The notes under the pieces are model-generated. The model was not told the DNA's origin. It saw only the letters and a list, made by a program, of their open reading frames with translations, and did no database searches. 64,000 nucleotides of DNA, from the NCBI GenBank assembly GCA_030824965.1, contig JAPJQV010000005.1, forward strand, positions 1 through 64,000, in the 5' to 3' direction. A program made the position numbers and the translations under genes. Of this stretch, positions 1-8,518 are shown in pieces; position 1 is the stretch's first letter, and every line of letters begins with the position of its first letter. Origin of the DNA: Micavibrio sp. (GTDB taxonomy: Bacteria; Pseudomonadota; Alphaproteobacteria; Micavibrionales; Micavibrionaceae).

Positions 1-55
1 TAACCCGTATGACGATTTAGCAAACCGTTGCCTTCAGCCTCTCGGCCACAGCTCC
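1..55 (-). tRNA. tRNA-Ser(GCU), 5' part only
   Basis: Read leftward from position 55, the strand gives an acceptor GGAGCTG, the D-arm signature GCCGAG and GGCTGAAGGC of serine tRNAs, and an anticodon arm ACGGT-TTGCTAA-ATCGT with anticodon GCT at 19-21. All five anticodon-stem pairs form, one of them G-U. The variable arm and the 3' half lie outside the window. The PLP-fold gene on the same strand ends 49 bases upstream and I see no intrinsic terminator between them. Identity is confident; completeness cannot be judged. Confidence 0.85.
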
Positions 56-103
56 ATACCAATACGGGCGAAACTAGAGGATTATCCTTAATAAATCAAT
101 AAG

Positions 104-814
104 CTAATTTGGGCCGGCCGGATTCCAGAAAAGCGGATTTTTCGCCCGGTTGGCCAATAATACAACTCCCGGCCAGGCCCTGGCTTCATAGTAAGAATTA
201 CATGGAAATGGCGGCTCGTTTCTAACTGCTTTTGCCCAAGACTCTTTCAGTGAAATGCACTTGGCGTTTCCAAAATCTGCGCCGGGTACGTCAGGAACTA
301 TAACAATTGAATAATGCTCTGCTAAGGGCCATGCAATCTGATAGGCTCTGGCCATTGCGCCACGTGCGGAAGCCGACCATACCTGACCCGGATTCAGGTT
401 CAACTTTTTTGCCTCTTCCGCGACGATCTTAATAGAGACATCATTGTCAAAGTCGATATATACGGCCTTCGATGCTTTGGCTCTGTAGCGCGCCTCTGCC
501 TCGGCTATGGCCAGACTATCTTCCTTTATCATATCGATTACGGCGCCCATTTCTTTAGCTTTTCGCAATGCAGGACTCAATTCCTGAGAATAGGAGCGAG
601 TACTGATGAGCGTAAGCTTCTGTCCCGTTTCCTGGCAAGCTTGCGCAAGAGAAATTGGGCTCGCGCCATCAGGCGTTGTCGCATAAAAGAAATCCCGTCT
701 GGGATAATGGCGAATAAGGGCATTTGCAATGCGTGTTTTCGTACCGTTTTTAGAATCATCAATTAAGGTGATTCCGTCAAGTTGCACGATCAAGGGTAAC
801 GGTAAGGATGTCAT
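104..814 (-). CDS. PLP-fold (ACC deaminase/D-cysteine desulfhydrase-like) protein, copy 1
   Basis: This 236-residue protein is a paralogue of the one at 2675-3352. They share DGITLIDD..NGTK near the N-terminus, a long central alignment, and a QIAWP segment near residue 160. The lysine in NGTKTR (K26) sits where fold-type II PLP enzymes of the ACC deaminase/D-cysteine desulfhydrase group carry the cofactor lysine (GGNKxR). At 236 residues it is much shorter than those enzymes, which are usually above 320. Here the glycine-rich loop of copy 2 (PCVSG) is replaced by SASARG, so catalytic activity is less certain. It is the last gene of the gatCAB chain, 20 bases behind an ABC exporter. Fold assignment is by motif only; substrate unknown. 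Confidence 0.6.
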   Translation of the reverse strand: MTSLPLPLIVQLDGITLIDDSKNGTKTRIANALIRHYPRRDFFYATTPDGASPISLAQACQETGQKLTLISTRSYSQELSPALRKAKEMGAVIDMIKEDSLAIAEAEARYRAKASKAVYIDFDNDVSIKIVAEEAKKLNLNPGQVWSASARGAMARAYQIAWPLAEHYSIVIVPDVPGADFGNAKCISLKESWAKAVRNEPPFPCNSYYEARAWPGVVLLANRAKNPLFWNPAGPN

Positions 815-834
815 TGCGTCTACTTAATCTTTTT

Positions 835-2670
835 TTAGTCTTCCGGCAAAAAGCCTTGTGATTGGCGCTGCCAGAGACGGGAATAGAGGCCATTCTTTGC
901 CAAAAGCTCGGTATGAGTACCATCTTCTATAATCTTACCGTGATCCATGACTAACAATCGATCCATCCTGATTAGCGTCGATAGTCGATGAGCGATGGCG
1001 ATGACGGTACGGTTTTCCATCAGTGGATAAATTTGTTCCTGTACCACGGCTTCGACTTCGCTGTCTAAAGCCGAAGTTGCTTCGTCGAGAAGCATGATCG
1101 GTGCATTCTTTAATATCAAGCGGGCGATTGAAATACGCTGGCGTTGCCCTCCGGAAAGCTTAACGCCGCGTTCACCAACTTGCGCATCATAGCCGATATT
1201 ACCCATCTTATCGCGCAAGTGCGGAATAAACTCATGGGCAGCTGATTGCTTAACAGCAGCTTCTATTTCGTCTCTTGTCGCGTCCTGCCGTCCATAACGC
1301 AAATTATCGAGAATAGAGCGGTTAAGAAGGGCTGGTTCTTGCGTCACCATTGAAATTTGGGTGCGCAGGGAATTCTGAGTTACTTGAGAAATATCGTGAC
1401 CATCGATTCTAATCGTACCCGATTGAATATCGTAAAAGCGCAAAAGTAAGCTGACTAATGTTGTCTTGCCTGCACCACTAGGACCGACCAAGCCAACTTT
1501 TTGACCGGCAGGAATCTCCAAGCTTAAGCCATGGAAAATTTTGCGCCCGCTGGAATAGCTAAAAGAAACATTATTGAAAGAGATGCTGCCTTTGACCTGT
1601 GGCAGATCTTGGGCGTTTTCGGCATCTAAAAGCTCGACTGGGCGACGAAAAATTTCGATACCGTTTAATACGGATCCATATTGTTCAGATAACATGGATG
1701 CCTGCATAAACAGCCAGTCGGTTTGCAGGCGTATCCGCAACACCAAAGGGAAAAGAGAAATCAGAATTCCCGATGCAATCTCATTCTTTGTCCATAACCA
1801 GATTGACAGGAATATAATAAAAGCCACGCAAATGCCGTTCCAGAAATAAATCATGGCTACGGATAAGGTGACGATTTTATTTTTTTGATATGAATTATAC
1901 AGGTGATCGTTCAGCAAGCCCATAAAGCCGATATTTTCGCTTTCCGGTTTAGAAAACAGTTTAGCGAGAGTTATGTTCGACAGAATATCTACAGAGCGCC
2001 CAATGGCATTGGAATAGCTTTCCGTCATTCGGTCGGCTCGTTTCGCAATCACAGGCGTGAAGTAGTAAAGTATAACGAGGCTTATAAGGCCCCAAACTAT
2101 CAAGGCCGTTGCAAGCATCCAGTGCGCATGTATGCAAAAAACGAGAGTTGCAGCAAAGAAAGCAATAACGTACCAGGTCTGGGTCGCGACGGTTACCATC
2201 ATATCAACTGCCGACCGGCTAAATTCGAAAGCTTTGGCCGCCAGTCTTCCCGCCATTTCATTGGCAAAGAAATTCATCGATTGATGGGTTAAGTAGTTCA
2301 TGGCCCGGAAGCGGGTGCGTTGCGCTACTCTGGCATTGATCAGAAGATTTTGGATCAGGTTTTCCATGGAGTCGAATCCCGGCAAAACGATCAAGAATAG
2401 AATAACTATTATTATCAAGTATGGATGAGTAAGAGATTCCGCCGGCGTAATCTGGCCATTTGAAATTAAATCAATGAAATGGCCGAGAAGCCATATAATC
2501 CCGGGTTCGATACAAGCCGCAATCGTTGCGAAAATCAGTAATAAGTTCCAACGCCATTTATCGAGCTTATAAATCTGGACAATAGTCTGCATAACCGTCG
2601 ATGGGAAGAATGATGGCTGTCCTTCCGACGGGCTTAACTCGATAAATCTATTGAAAAAGGTATTTGCCAC
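835..2670 (-). CDS. ABC exporter, fused membrane and ATPase domains
   Basis: A 611-residue half-transporter of the MsbA/multidrug exporter type. About 340 N-terminal residues hold six likely membrane helices, followed by an ATPase domain with Walker A GPSGAGKTT near residue 395, signature LSGGQRQR near 501, and Walker B MLLDEATSAL near 525 with an H-loop AHRLST after it. It should work as a homodimer in the inner membrane and export a hydrophobic or peptide substrate. No peptidase (C39) domain is present. The GTG start lies four bases after the stop of one PLP-fold gene, and a second PLP-fold gene follows 20 bases later. That context suggests it exports whatever those two proteins make or bind, which is inference. 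Confidence 0.9.
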   Translation of the reverse strand: MANTFFNRFIELSPSEGQPSFFPSTVMQTIVQIYKLDKWRWNLLLIFATIAACIEPGIIWLLGHFIDLISNGQITPAESLTHPYLIIIVILFLIVLPGFDSMENLIQNLLINARVAQRTRFRAMNYLTHQSMNFFANEMAGRLAAKAFEFSRSAVDMMVTVATQTWYVIAFFAATLVFCIHAHWMLATALIVWGLISLVILYYFTPVIAKRADRMTESYSNAIGRSVDILSNITLAKLFSKPESENIGFMGLLNDHLYNSYQKNKIVTLSVAMIYFWNGICVAFIIFLSIWLWTKNEIASGILISLFPLVLRIRLQTDWLFMQASMLSEQYGSVLNGIEIFRRPVELLDAENAQDLPQVKGSISFNNVSFSYSSGRKIFHGLSLEIPAGQKVGLVGPSGAGKTTLVSLLLRFYDIQSGTIRIDGHDISQVTQNSLRTQISMVTQEPALLNRSILDNLRYGRQDATRDEIEAAVKQSAAHEFIPHLRDKMGNIGYDAQVGERGVKLSGGQRQRISIARLILKNAPIMLLDEATSALDSEVEAVVQEQIYPLMENRTVIAIAHRLSTLIRMDRLLVMDHGKIIEDGTHTELLAKNGLYSRLWQRQSQGFLPED

Positions 2671-2674
2671 TTTT

Positions 2675-3352
2675 TTAACTACTAGTATTCCAGATAAGGC
2701 TGTCCTTTAAAGCAAATTGGCGTGTAAATTGCCAGAGTTTTGCGTCGCTGAAAGGGTTGGACGGGTATGGCGGAGGCTCTTTTGCGGGCTGATGATATTT
2801 TTCATCTGCCTGATATTTTGTAGCACTGCCAATTTCGCCATGATATCTGGCAACGCAGACAGCATTTAATTTCGTATTAGGCCAGGCTATTTGCGCCGCT
2901 TGCAGTAAGACTCCACTGACGCAGGGAAACCAGATTTCGGAAGGGGTGATATCCGTCTCACGGAAAACTTCAGCTAAAGAGATCTTAAAACCATCTTCAT
3001 TATAACCCAAGGGAAGAAGCCCTTCATCTCGTTCGTATAGTTTATAGATGCGATCAACGGGGATTGCTTCATGCCAGATAACCTCACAATCAATCATGTC
3101 AAGCCAAGACGGCCTAAATTTTGACTTGGATAACGCAAGGGTGCATTTATAGCCTAAATCTTTACACGCCTCGGCCAAGGCCCAGCCACCGGAACCATAT
3201 ACGCTGCCCGCATAGATAAAATGATTTTGGTTGAGCTTAGGAAGCCATTTGACAAGAGCCCGGCGTTTGGTGCCGCCGGGCAATAAGTCATCACGAAGAA
3301 TAGTCAGTCCCTCTATTTCTTTTGTGCTGAAGGTACGGCTGTTACACAACAA
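2675..3352 (-). CDS. PLP-fold (ACC deaminase/D-cysteine desulfhydrase-like) protein, copy 2
   Basis: A 225-residue paralogue of the protein at 104-814. The motif LPGGTKRR (K29) matches the cofactor-lysine segment GGNKxR of fold-type II PLP enzymes, and FPCVSG near residue 150 could be a phosphate-binding turn. The start used here is TTG at 3352, which overlaps the lipoprotein gene by 40 bases. No ATG lies before the conserved EGLTIL segment and the N-terminal length then matches copy 1, but the exact start is uncertain. It sits directly upstream of the ABC exporter, four bases away. It is short for the family, so it may be a minimal lyase or a non-catalytic relative. Confidence 0.6.
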   Translation of the reverse strand: MLCNSRTFSTKEIEGLTILRDDLLPGGTKRRALVKWLPKLNQNHFIYAGSVYGSGGWALAEACKDLGYKCTLALSKSKFRPSWLDMIDCEVIWHEAIPVDRIYKLYERDEGLLPLGYNEDGFKISLAEVFRETDITPSEIWFPCVSGVLLQAAQIAWPNTKLNAVCVARYHGEIGSATKYQADEKYHQPAKEPPPYPSNPFSDAKLWQFTRQFALKDSLIWNTSS

Positions 3353-3615
3353 GGCGATGCTCCGATCTCAGTATGGCTTGGCATCAATATAAACTCACCA
3401 GATGTGGTGGCGACGGGGCATTGCTTAACCTTTGCCATTACCTCACTTTTAGTCGTGGCCATAATAGCGTCACATCTGATTTGCAAATTAGGGCATTCTT
3501 CCCTTTTCCTATTTACAGCCTCACAAAAACTTTGATTTGGGTCGCTAATCTTGCATCCTGACAGAAGGATTATCTGAAGAAAGGATACGATTAAAATATT
3601 TTTTTTATTGATCAT
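3313..3615 (-). CDS. small cysteine-rich lipoprotein
   Basis: A 100-residue protein with a basic N-terminus, a hydrophobic stretch and a lipobox LLSGC, so C21 should be lipidated by Lgt and the protein anchored in a membrane facing the periplasm. The mature part carries six further cysteines, including a CC pair near the C-terminus. Its ATG overlaps the gatB stop codon in an ATGA arrangement, so it is probably translated by coupling to gatB. No family is recognised. The gene is the junction between the gatCAB part and the PLP/ABC part of the chain. Confidence 0.7.
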   Translation of the reverse strand: MINKKNILIVSFLQIILLSGCKISDPNQSFCEAVNRKREECPNLQIRCDAIMATTKSEVMAKVKQCPVATTSGEFILMPSHTEIGASPCCVTAVPSAQKK

Positions 3616-5063
3616 GAAAGTTTCTTTTTCAAAAGTTCATTAACAATATCGGGGTTTGCCTTGCCTTGGGATTTTTTCATGACCGACCCGACAAAGAAAC
3701 CAAACAATTTGTCCTTACCTGATTTATAAGCCGCAACATTATCAGGATTTTCAGCGATAACTTCATCGACGATTTTCTCGATCGCGCCAGTGTCGGTTAC
3801 CTGCTTCAAGCCTTTTGCTTCGACGATATCGGCAGCGTTCTTACCGCTTTCCATCATGTCGGCGAATACATCCTTGGCGATTTTACCGGAAATAGTATTG
3901 TCGGTAATAAGGGCTACCAATCCACCAAGCTGCTCGGCGGTGATCGGGGATTCCTCTAATGTTTTGCCTTGCTTATTTAATGAGCCAAGGAACTCATTGA
4001 TAACCCAGTTGGCAGTGATCTTCGGATCGTGGCCTTTGGCCGCTGTTTCATAGAAAAGGGCACGTGAGCGTTCGGCGATTAATACAGATGAGTCATAAGC
4101 GCTCAATCCGTACTCATTCATAAAACGGTGTTTCTTCTGGTCCGGTAACTCTGGAAGATTTTCCTTGATCTGTAATACCCATTTGTCTTCCAAAACAACA
4201 GGAAGGAGGTCAGGATCGGGGAAGTAGCGGTAATCATGCGCTTCTTCCTTGGAGCGCATGGAGCGTGTTTCGTTCTTTGCTGGATCCCAAAGACGAGTTT
4301 CCTGTTTGATTGTGCCGCCATCCTCCAAAATTTCGATCTGGCGGCGAGCTTCATAATCAATCGCCATTTGAATAGCCTTGAGCGAGTTGACGTTTTTGGT
4401 TTCTGTTCGTGTACCAAACTCTGCACCGGGTCTGCGCACGGAAACGTTGACGTCAGCCCGCATGGATCCTTCTTCCAGATTGCCATCGCAAGTTTCAAGG
4501 TAGCGCATGATCATGCGAAGCTTCGCAACATAGGCGGTTGCTTCTTCGGCGCTGCGCATATCAGGCTCGGAAACGATTTCCATGAGCGCACAACCAGAGC
4601 GATTAAGATCGACGAAGCTTTTATTCGGGTGCTGGTCGTGAATGGATTTACCGGCGTCTTGCTCGAGATGCAGGCGCGTTACGCCGATTTTCTTGGTGCT
4701 CCCATCAGCCAAATCAACTTCAATTTCGCCTTTTCCGACAATCGGGTGAAGAAACTGAGAGATTTGGTAGCCTTGCGGTAAGTCAGGATAGAAGTAGTTC
4801 TTACGCTCAAATACTGACTTGTTGTTAATGTGCGCATTAAGGCCGAGGCCTGTGCGAACGGCTTGTTCGACGCAGTATTCGTTTAATACAGGCAGCATGC
4901 CGGGCATAGCGGCATCGACTAATGATACATGTGTGTTCGGCGCTCCGCCAAATTGGCATGACGCACCGGAAAACAATTTGGATTTCGCGATAATCTGGGC
5001 ATGGACTTCAAGCCCGATTACGATCTCCCATTCACCTGTGCGTCCTTGTAGTAACTCAGCCAT
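3612..5063 (-). CDS. gatB: Asp-tRNA(Asn)/Glu-tRNA(Gln) amidotransferase subunit B
   Basis: GatB, 483 residues, the full family length. It activates the side-chain carboxylate of mischarged Asp-tRNA(Asn) or Glu-tRNA(Gln) with ATP and binds the tRNA. The N-terminal motif IGLEVHAQI, the segment LPQGYQISQF and EGSMRADVNVSVR are family hallmarks, and the C-terminal part holds the YqeY-like tail domain. It works with GatA and GatC encoded upstream on the same strand, but two unrelated secreted-protein genes separate gatA from gatB here. Confidence 0.97.
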   Translation of the reverse strand: MAELLQGRTGEWEIVIGLEVHAQIIAKSKLFSGASCQFGGAPNTHVSLVDAAMPGMLPVLNEYCVEQAVRTGLGLNAHINNKSVFERKNYFYPDLPQGYQISQFLHPIVGKGEIEVDLADGSTKKIGVTRLHLEQDAGKSIHDQHPNKSFVDLNRSGCALMEIVSEPDMRSAEEATAYVAKLRMIMRYLETCDGNLEEGSMRADVNVSVRRPGAEFGTRTETKNVNSLKAIQMAIDYEARRQIEILEDGGTIKQETRLWDPAKNETRSMRSKEEAHDYRYFPDPDLLPVVLEDKWVLQIKENLPELPDQKKHRFMNEYGLSAYDSSVLIAERSRALFYETAAKGHDPKITANWVINEFLGSLNKQGKTLEESPITAEQLGGLVALITDNTISGKIAKDVFADMMESGKNAADIVEAKGLKQVTDTGAIEKIVDEVIAENPDNVAAYKSGKDKLFGFFVGSVMKKSQGKANPDIVNELLKKKLS

Positions 5064-5072
5064 ATCTTCCTC

Positions 5073-5585
5073 TTAACGTGTCGTATTGTTGCTGCATTGT
5101 CTGGCAATATTTTCCAGTTGTGCTTCGAATTCAGGTGTCTGTTTGATAGCTGCAATCGGATCGAATGCGTTCGGATATTTCGACAGCACTGAGCCTAAAA
5201 GCCGCTGAGCTTCGCTCGTCGTGTATTTTCCAATGCCCGAAGCCAAGCAACTGCATTGCGCACTTGGTACGTTTTGTTTTTGACATGCGGAAAGCACATC
5301 GTCATGAACAGGTACTTCCATGCAAGGCGCATAAGCGGTAATCAGATATTTATTTACGGCATTACGATCCTGCTTCACATAGGCCTGCGCATCTTCAAAA
5401 GTCATATTGCGAACAAGGTTTTGTGTCGTACATTTACAAAAAACTTCCTGACTTCCAGGAAGCATGCGCGGGTCCGGTTGTGAAACGCAGCTTTTATAAA
5501 ATGCTTGTCCCTGCTCGGGAGTAATAGTAGTGGCCAAAGCCGGAGAAGCGATAAAAATCAATAGAAGAGGGATAATATATTTCAT
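5073..5585 (-). CDS. secreted eight-cysteine repeat protein, copy 2
   Basis: The start chosen is the ATG at 5585, because it opens a clean signal peptide (MKYIIPLLLIFIASPALA) and gives 170 residues; an upstream in-frame start would bury it. The mature protein has eight cysteines in the order C, CxC, C, C, CxC, C. The two halves resemble each other (CKCTTQNL.. and CSCLASGI..), so each half is a C-CxC-C module of about 75 residues. The neighbouring gene at 5597-6202 encodes a paralogue with the same order, including a shared APC-x-x-x-PV segment. Probably periplasmic with four disulfides. Family and function are not recognised. Confidence 0.75.
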   Translation of the reverse strand: MKYIIPLLLIFIASPALATTITPEQGQAFYKSCVSQPDPRMLPGSQEVFCKCTTQNLVRNMTFEDAQAYVKQDRNAVNKYLITAYAPCMEVPVHDDVLSACQKQNVPSAQCSCLASGIGKYTTSEAQRLLGSVLSKYPNAFDPIAAIKQTPEFEAQLENIARQCSNNTTR

Positions 5586-5596
5586 CGAAAATTTCC

Positions 5597-6202
5597 TTAC
5601 TTGCCTTCCATAAGGCATTCATTGCGGGAAGAATATTTTGTACGCAAATAAGCTGTGTTATTCCAAAGAGCGTCAACCGGATCTTTAAAACTGGTCAAGT
5701 CGGAAGCAAGTTTTTCCATGATCTCAGCTTCTCCCAGTTTCTTCACGTGCGTTTTCATCTTTGATGAAACGCATCCGCAAAAGCCAGGAATATAACCTAC
5801 CCTGACATCATTGGACATATCAAGCAAACAAGCTAAATATTCAATCTGTTCCACCGGCATGTCGAGGCAGGGCGCGACAGCGGTATGGATATATTTATCG
5901 AATGTTTTGTTACCCGGTTTGCGGTTCGATTGACGTTGCAACGTCCTGTATTCATCCATTTTGAAATTTCCGCGCAAGGCCGCCGCGTTGCATGAGCAAT
6001 AATATTCACGCGCATCCGGCGTAAAGCGGGAAGGTATATGAAACAGGCAATTCTCATAAACCTGATTGGCCAGTTCTATAGAGATCGGACCTGTTTCTTC
6101 ATTATCGACTTTGAGTTTTGGAGCGGCAGCAGAATTTGCGAATGATAGCCCGGGCAGGGCTATCATCAAGATCAGGCAAATGAATAACGCCAGTCTGCAC
6201 AT
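5597..6202 (-). CDS. secreted eight-cysteine repeat protein, copy 1
   Basis: A 201-residue protein with signal peptide MCRLALFICLILMIALPGLSFA followed by a mature region whose eight cysteines follow the same order (C, CxC, C, C, CxC, C) as the protein encoded at 5073-5585. YYCSCNAAAL and GFCGCVSSKM are the two CxC sites, and APCLDMPV matches APCMEVPV of the paralogue. The pair arose by duplication, and each protein seems to contain an older internal duplication. The gene begins six bases from the end of gatA and lies 11 bases before its sister, so both are probably transcribed with gatCAB. No family is recognised. Confidence 0.75.
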   Translation of the reverse strand: MCRLALFICLILMIALPGLSFANSAAAPKLKVDNEETGPISIELANQVYENCLFHIPSRFTPDAREYYCSCNAAALRGNFKMDEYRTLQRQSNRKPGNKTFDKYIHTAVAPCLDMPVEQIEYLACLLDMSNDVRVGYIPGFCGCVSSKMKTHVKKLGEAEIMEKLASDLTSFKDPVDALWNNTAYLRTKYSSRNECLMEGK

Positions 6203-6207
6203 TTTGA

Positions 6208-7683
6208 TCAGGCTGCTTTGCTACCGATCAAAGGAAGCGCGTTGAATTGAGCAGCTTTCTCGATAACATGACCGGCGCGGAAGACGGTTTCCTCATCAAA
6301 AGCCCGGCCAATCAATTGCAAGCCGAGCGGCAAGCCATCGGCAGAGAAGCCAACTGGAACGGACATGCCAGGAAGGCCAGCCAGATTGACCGTGACAGTG
6401 AATACATCGTTCAGATACATTTTCAATGGATCGTCCTCGTTTTCACCTATAGCAAAGGCAGCGGATGGTGTTGCAGGTGTCAAAAGAACGTCACATTTTT
6501 CGTAAGCGGCTTTAAAGTCATTAAGGATCAAGCGGCGGATTTTCTGTGCCTTGGTGTAATAGGCGTCGTAATAACCGGAAGAAAGAACATAAGTGCCGAT
6601 CATGATGCGGCGTTTGACTTCTTTGCCGAAACCTTGTGCCCGTGTCTTCTCGTAAGTTTCTGTCAGATCCTTACCGTCAACGCGCAATCCGTATCTGACA
6701 CCATCGTAACGCGCGAGATTGGAAGAAGCTTCGGCAGGTGCAATGATATAGTAAACTGGCAAAGCATATTTCGTGTTCGGCAAGGAAACTTCAACGATTT
6801 CCGCGCCCGCATCCTTCAACCATTGAATACCATCATCCCAGACTTTGAGGATTTCTGCAGGCGTACCGTCCATGCGGTATTCTTTTGGAATACCAACGCG
6901 AAGGCCTTTGACATTGCCAGTTAATACTGCCGTAAAATCAGGCACCGGAATATTGGCCGATGTTGAATCTTTCGGATCATATCCAGCCATGTGATTAAGC
7001 ATAAGTGCGCAGTCTTCGACATTGCGGGCGATAGGTCCTGCCTGATCGAGAGAAGAGGCAAAAGCAACAACGCCCCAGCGTGAGCAGCGACCATAGGTTG
7101 GTTTGATACCGACTGTGCCAGTAAAAGCCGCGGGTTGGCGAATTGAACCGCCCGTATCGGTGGCCGTCGCACCCATACACATACCCGCCGCAACAGCCGC
7201 AGCCGAGCCACCGGACGAGCCGCCAGGCGTCAAGTCACGATTATCACCGTTATTGCGTTTCCATGGGGATATAACATTACCGTAGGCGCTTGTCGTATTG
7301 GCGGACCCCATGGCAAATTCATCAAGATTGAGTTTTCCCAAAGACAGCGTTCCGGCATCCATTAAATTCTGGAAGACGGTCGATTCATATTTCGGCTTGA
7401 AGCCTTCGAGGATTTTACTTGCGGCTGTCGTTTGCACATCATAGGAGCAGAATAAATCTTTATTGCCGAGAGGGATACCTTCGAGCGCGCGGCCTTCGTT
7501 TTTTTGTAAACGAGCATCAGAAGCCTCGGCAGCCTTCAAGGCTAAATCTGGTGTTTCGGTAATATAGGCATTTAGATGGCGCATTTTTTCCATCTGGTCG
7601 ATATGCGCCTGCGTCAATTCTTTAGATGTAAATTCTTTATTCTTAAGAGCTTTTGCCGCTTGGGCGATTGTCATGTTCAGCAT
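6208..7683 (-). CDS. gatA: Asp-tRNA(Asn)/Glu-tRNA(Gln) amidotransferase subunit A
   Basis: GatA, 491 residues, an amidase-signature enzyme that hydrolyses glutamine or asparagine to supply ammonia to GatB. The Ser-cisSer-Lys triad is visible: K75 in GNKDLF, S156 in PGGSSGGS and S180 in TDTGGS. ATG codons at 7683 and 7674 are both possible starts; the second gives MTIAQAAKAL and loses only three residues. It follows gatC by a few bases. Confidence 0.97.
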   Translation of the reverse strand: MLNMTIAQAAKALKNKEFTSKELTQAHIDQMEKMRHLNAYITETPDLALKAAEASDARLQKNEGRALEGIPLGNKDLFCSYDVQTTAASKILEGFKPKYESTVFQNLMDAGTLSLGKLNLDEFAMGSANTTSAYGNVISPWKRNNGDNRDLTPGGSSGGSAAAVAAGMCMGATATDTGGSIRQPAAFTGTVGIKPTYGRCSRWGVVAFASSLDQAGPIARNVEDCALMLNHMAGYDPKDSTSANIPVPDFTAVLTGNVKGLRVGIPKEYRMDGTPAEILKVWDDGIQWLKDAGAEIVEVSLPNTKYALPVYYIIAPAEASSNLARYDGVRYGLRVDGKDLTETYEKTRAQGFGKEVKRRIMIGTYVLSSGYYDAYYTKAQKIRRLILNDFKAAYEKCDVLLTPATPSAAFAIGENEDDPLKMYLNDVFTVTVNLAGLPGMSVPVGFSADGLPLGLQLIGRAFDEETVFRAGHVIEKAAQFNALPLIGSKAA

Positions 7684-7689
7684 GTCTGA

Positions 7690-7977
7690 TTACTCAACGA
7701 TTTTAGGGACAACAAAGAAATTTTCGAGAGATTCAGGTGCGTTAGCGAGAACATCGGCGGCTTTCTCACCGTCGGTCACTTCATCCTTCCGCCAGATCAG
7801 ATTAATCTCGGATACGGACGCCAAAGGCTCGACATTATCCGTATTCACTTCCTGAAGCTGGTCGATCCATTTCATCAGGCCCTGCATTTGCGGGGCGTAA
7901 TAATCGAGGTCGGCTTCGCTGATATCCAAACGAGCCAGCGTGGCTATTTTTTTGACGGTTGCATGGTCAATAGTCAT
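7690..7977 (-). CDS. gatC: Asp-tRNA(Asn)/Glu-tRNA(Gln) amidotransferase subunit C
   Basis: GatC, 95 residues, normal length. It wraps around GatA and GatB and stabilises the complex. The family segments VKKIATLARLDI near the start, LQEVNTDNVEPLASV in the middle and the C-terminal ENFFVVPKIVE are all present. It is the first gene of the leftward chain that reaches position 104, and is divergent from ruvX across a 64-base gap. Confidence 0.95.
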   Translation of the reverse strand: MTIDHATVKKIATLARLDISEADLDYYAPQMQGLMKWIDQLQEVNTDNVEPLASVSEINLIWRKDEVTDGEKAADVLANAPESLENFFVVPKIVE

Positions 7978-8001
7978 AAAAGATAATATCCTTGGAAATG
8001 A

Positions 8002-8024
8002 ATTGATTATATCGATTTATCAAT
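8002..8024. promoter_or_regulatory. inverted repeat and -10 box between gatC and ruvX
   Basis: An inverted repeat ATTGAT-N11-ATCAAT spans 8002-8024. Inside it, read toward gatC, lies a consensus -10 hexamer TATAAT at 8011-8006. I see no good -35 at 17 bases. The arrangement would fit an operator over a gatC promoter, but AT-rich spacers make chance repeats likely. Confidence 0.3.
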
Positions 8025-8041
8025 TTAAACCTTTGGAAACA

Positions 8042-8518
8042 ATGCCAATTATTCCTGCAGACCAATTTAAATCTTCTCTCAAGCCCGGCATGAAGCTTTT
8101 GGCTCTGGATATCAGTAAAGTCTCGATAGGAATCGCGTTTGCGGATATCGAAACAGGGATTGTAACTCCTGTGTCAATTATCGACCGTAAGCGCTTGAAA
8201 GATGATGCTGAAAAACTGTCAAAGCTTATGGCTGAATACGGCACTAAAAGCCTTATTGTTGGCTGGCCGCTCAATATGGACGGAACCCAAGGTAAAAGAT
8301 GTCAGGCGGTCAGGGATACAGTTTTGGAACTTCAAAAAACGTTGCAGTCGGCAAAATTCGTCTTTTGGGATGAAAGGTTATCCACAGCGGTTGCGAATAA
8401 CTTAGTGGAAGAAATCGGTATAAGTGGTGCAAAATCAAGAGGAAAGAAGGTGGATAACCATGCTGCCATGGTTATTCTACGTTCGTTTCTGGATGAAATA
8501 ATGCCCCGAACCTCATGA
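8042..8518 (+). CDS. ruvX: RuvX/YqgF-family pre-16S rRNA nuclease (putative Holliday junction resolvase)
   Basis: 158 residues from the ATG at 8042; an upstream in-frame ATG at 7940 lies inside gatC and adds no family sequence. Recognised motifs are VGWPLNMDGT, WDERLSTA and DNHAAMVILRSFLD, the RNase H-fold hallmarks of the family, which matures the 5' end of 16S rRNA. The first motif reads LALDISKVSIGIA, where most members have LxLDxGxxRIGVA, so the glycine after the catalytic aspartate is replaced. The 3' end overlaps the convergent metallopeptidase gene by 47 bases. Confidence 0.92.
   Translation: MPIIPADQFKSSLKPGMKLLALDISKVSIGIAFADIETGIVTPVSIIDRKRLKDDAEKLSKLMAEYGTKSLIVGWPLNMDGTQGKRCQAVRDTVLELQKTLQSAKFVFWDERLSTAVANNLVEEIGISGAKSRGKKVDNHAAMVILRSFLDEIMPRTS

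Noticed and set aside
1..55. tRNA-Ser as an integration site for an island at 104-3352
   Set aside because: Integrases use the tRNA 3' end, which lies outside the window; the island-like genes are on the 5' side, and no integrase or repeat is present.
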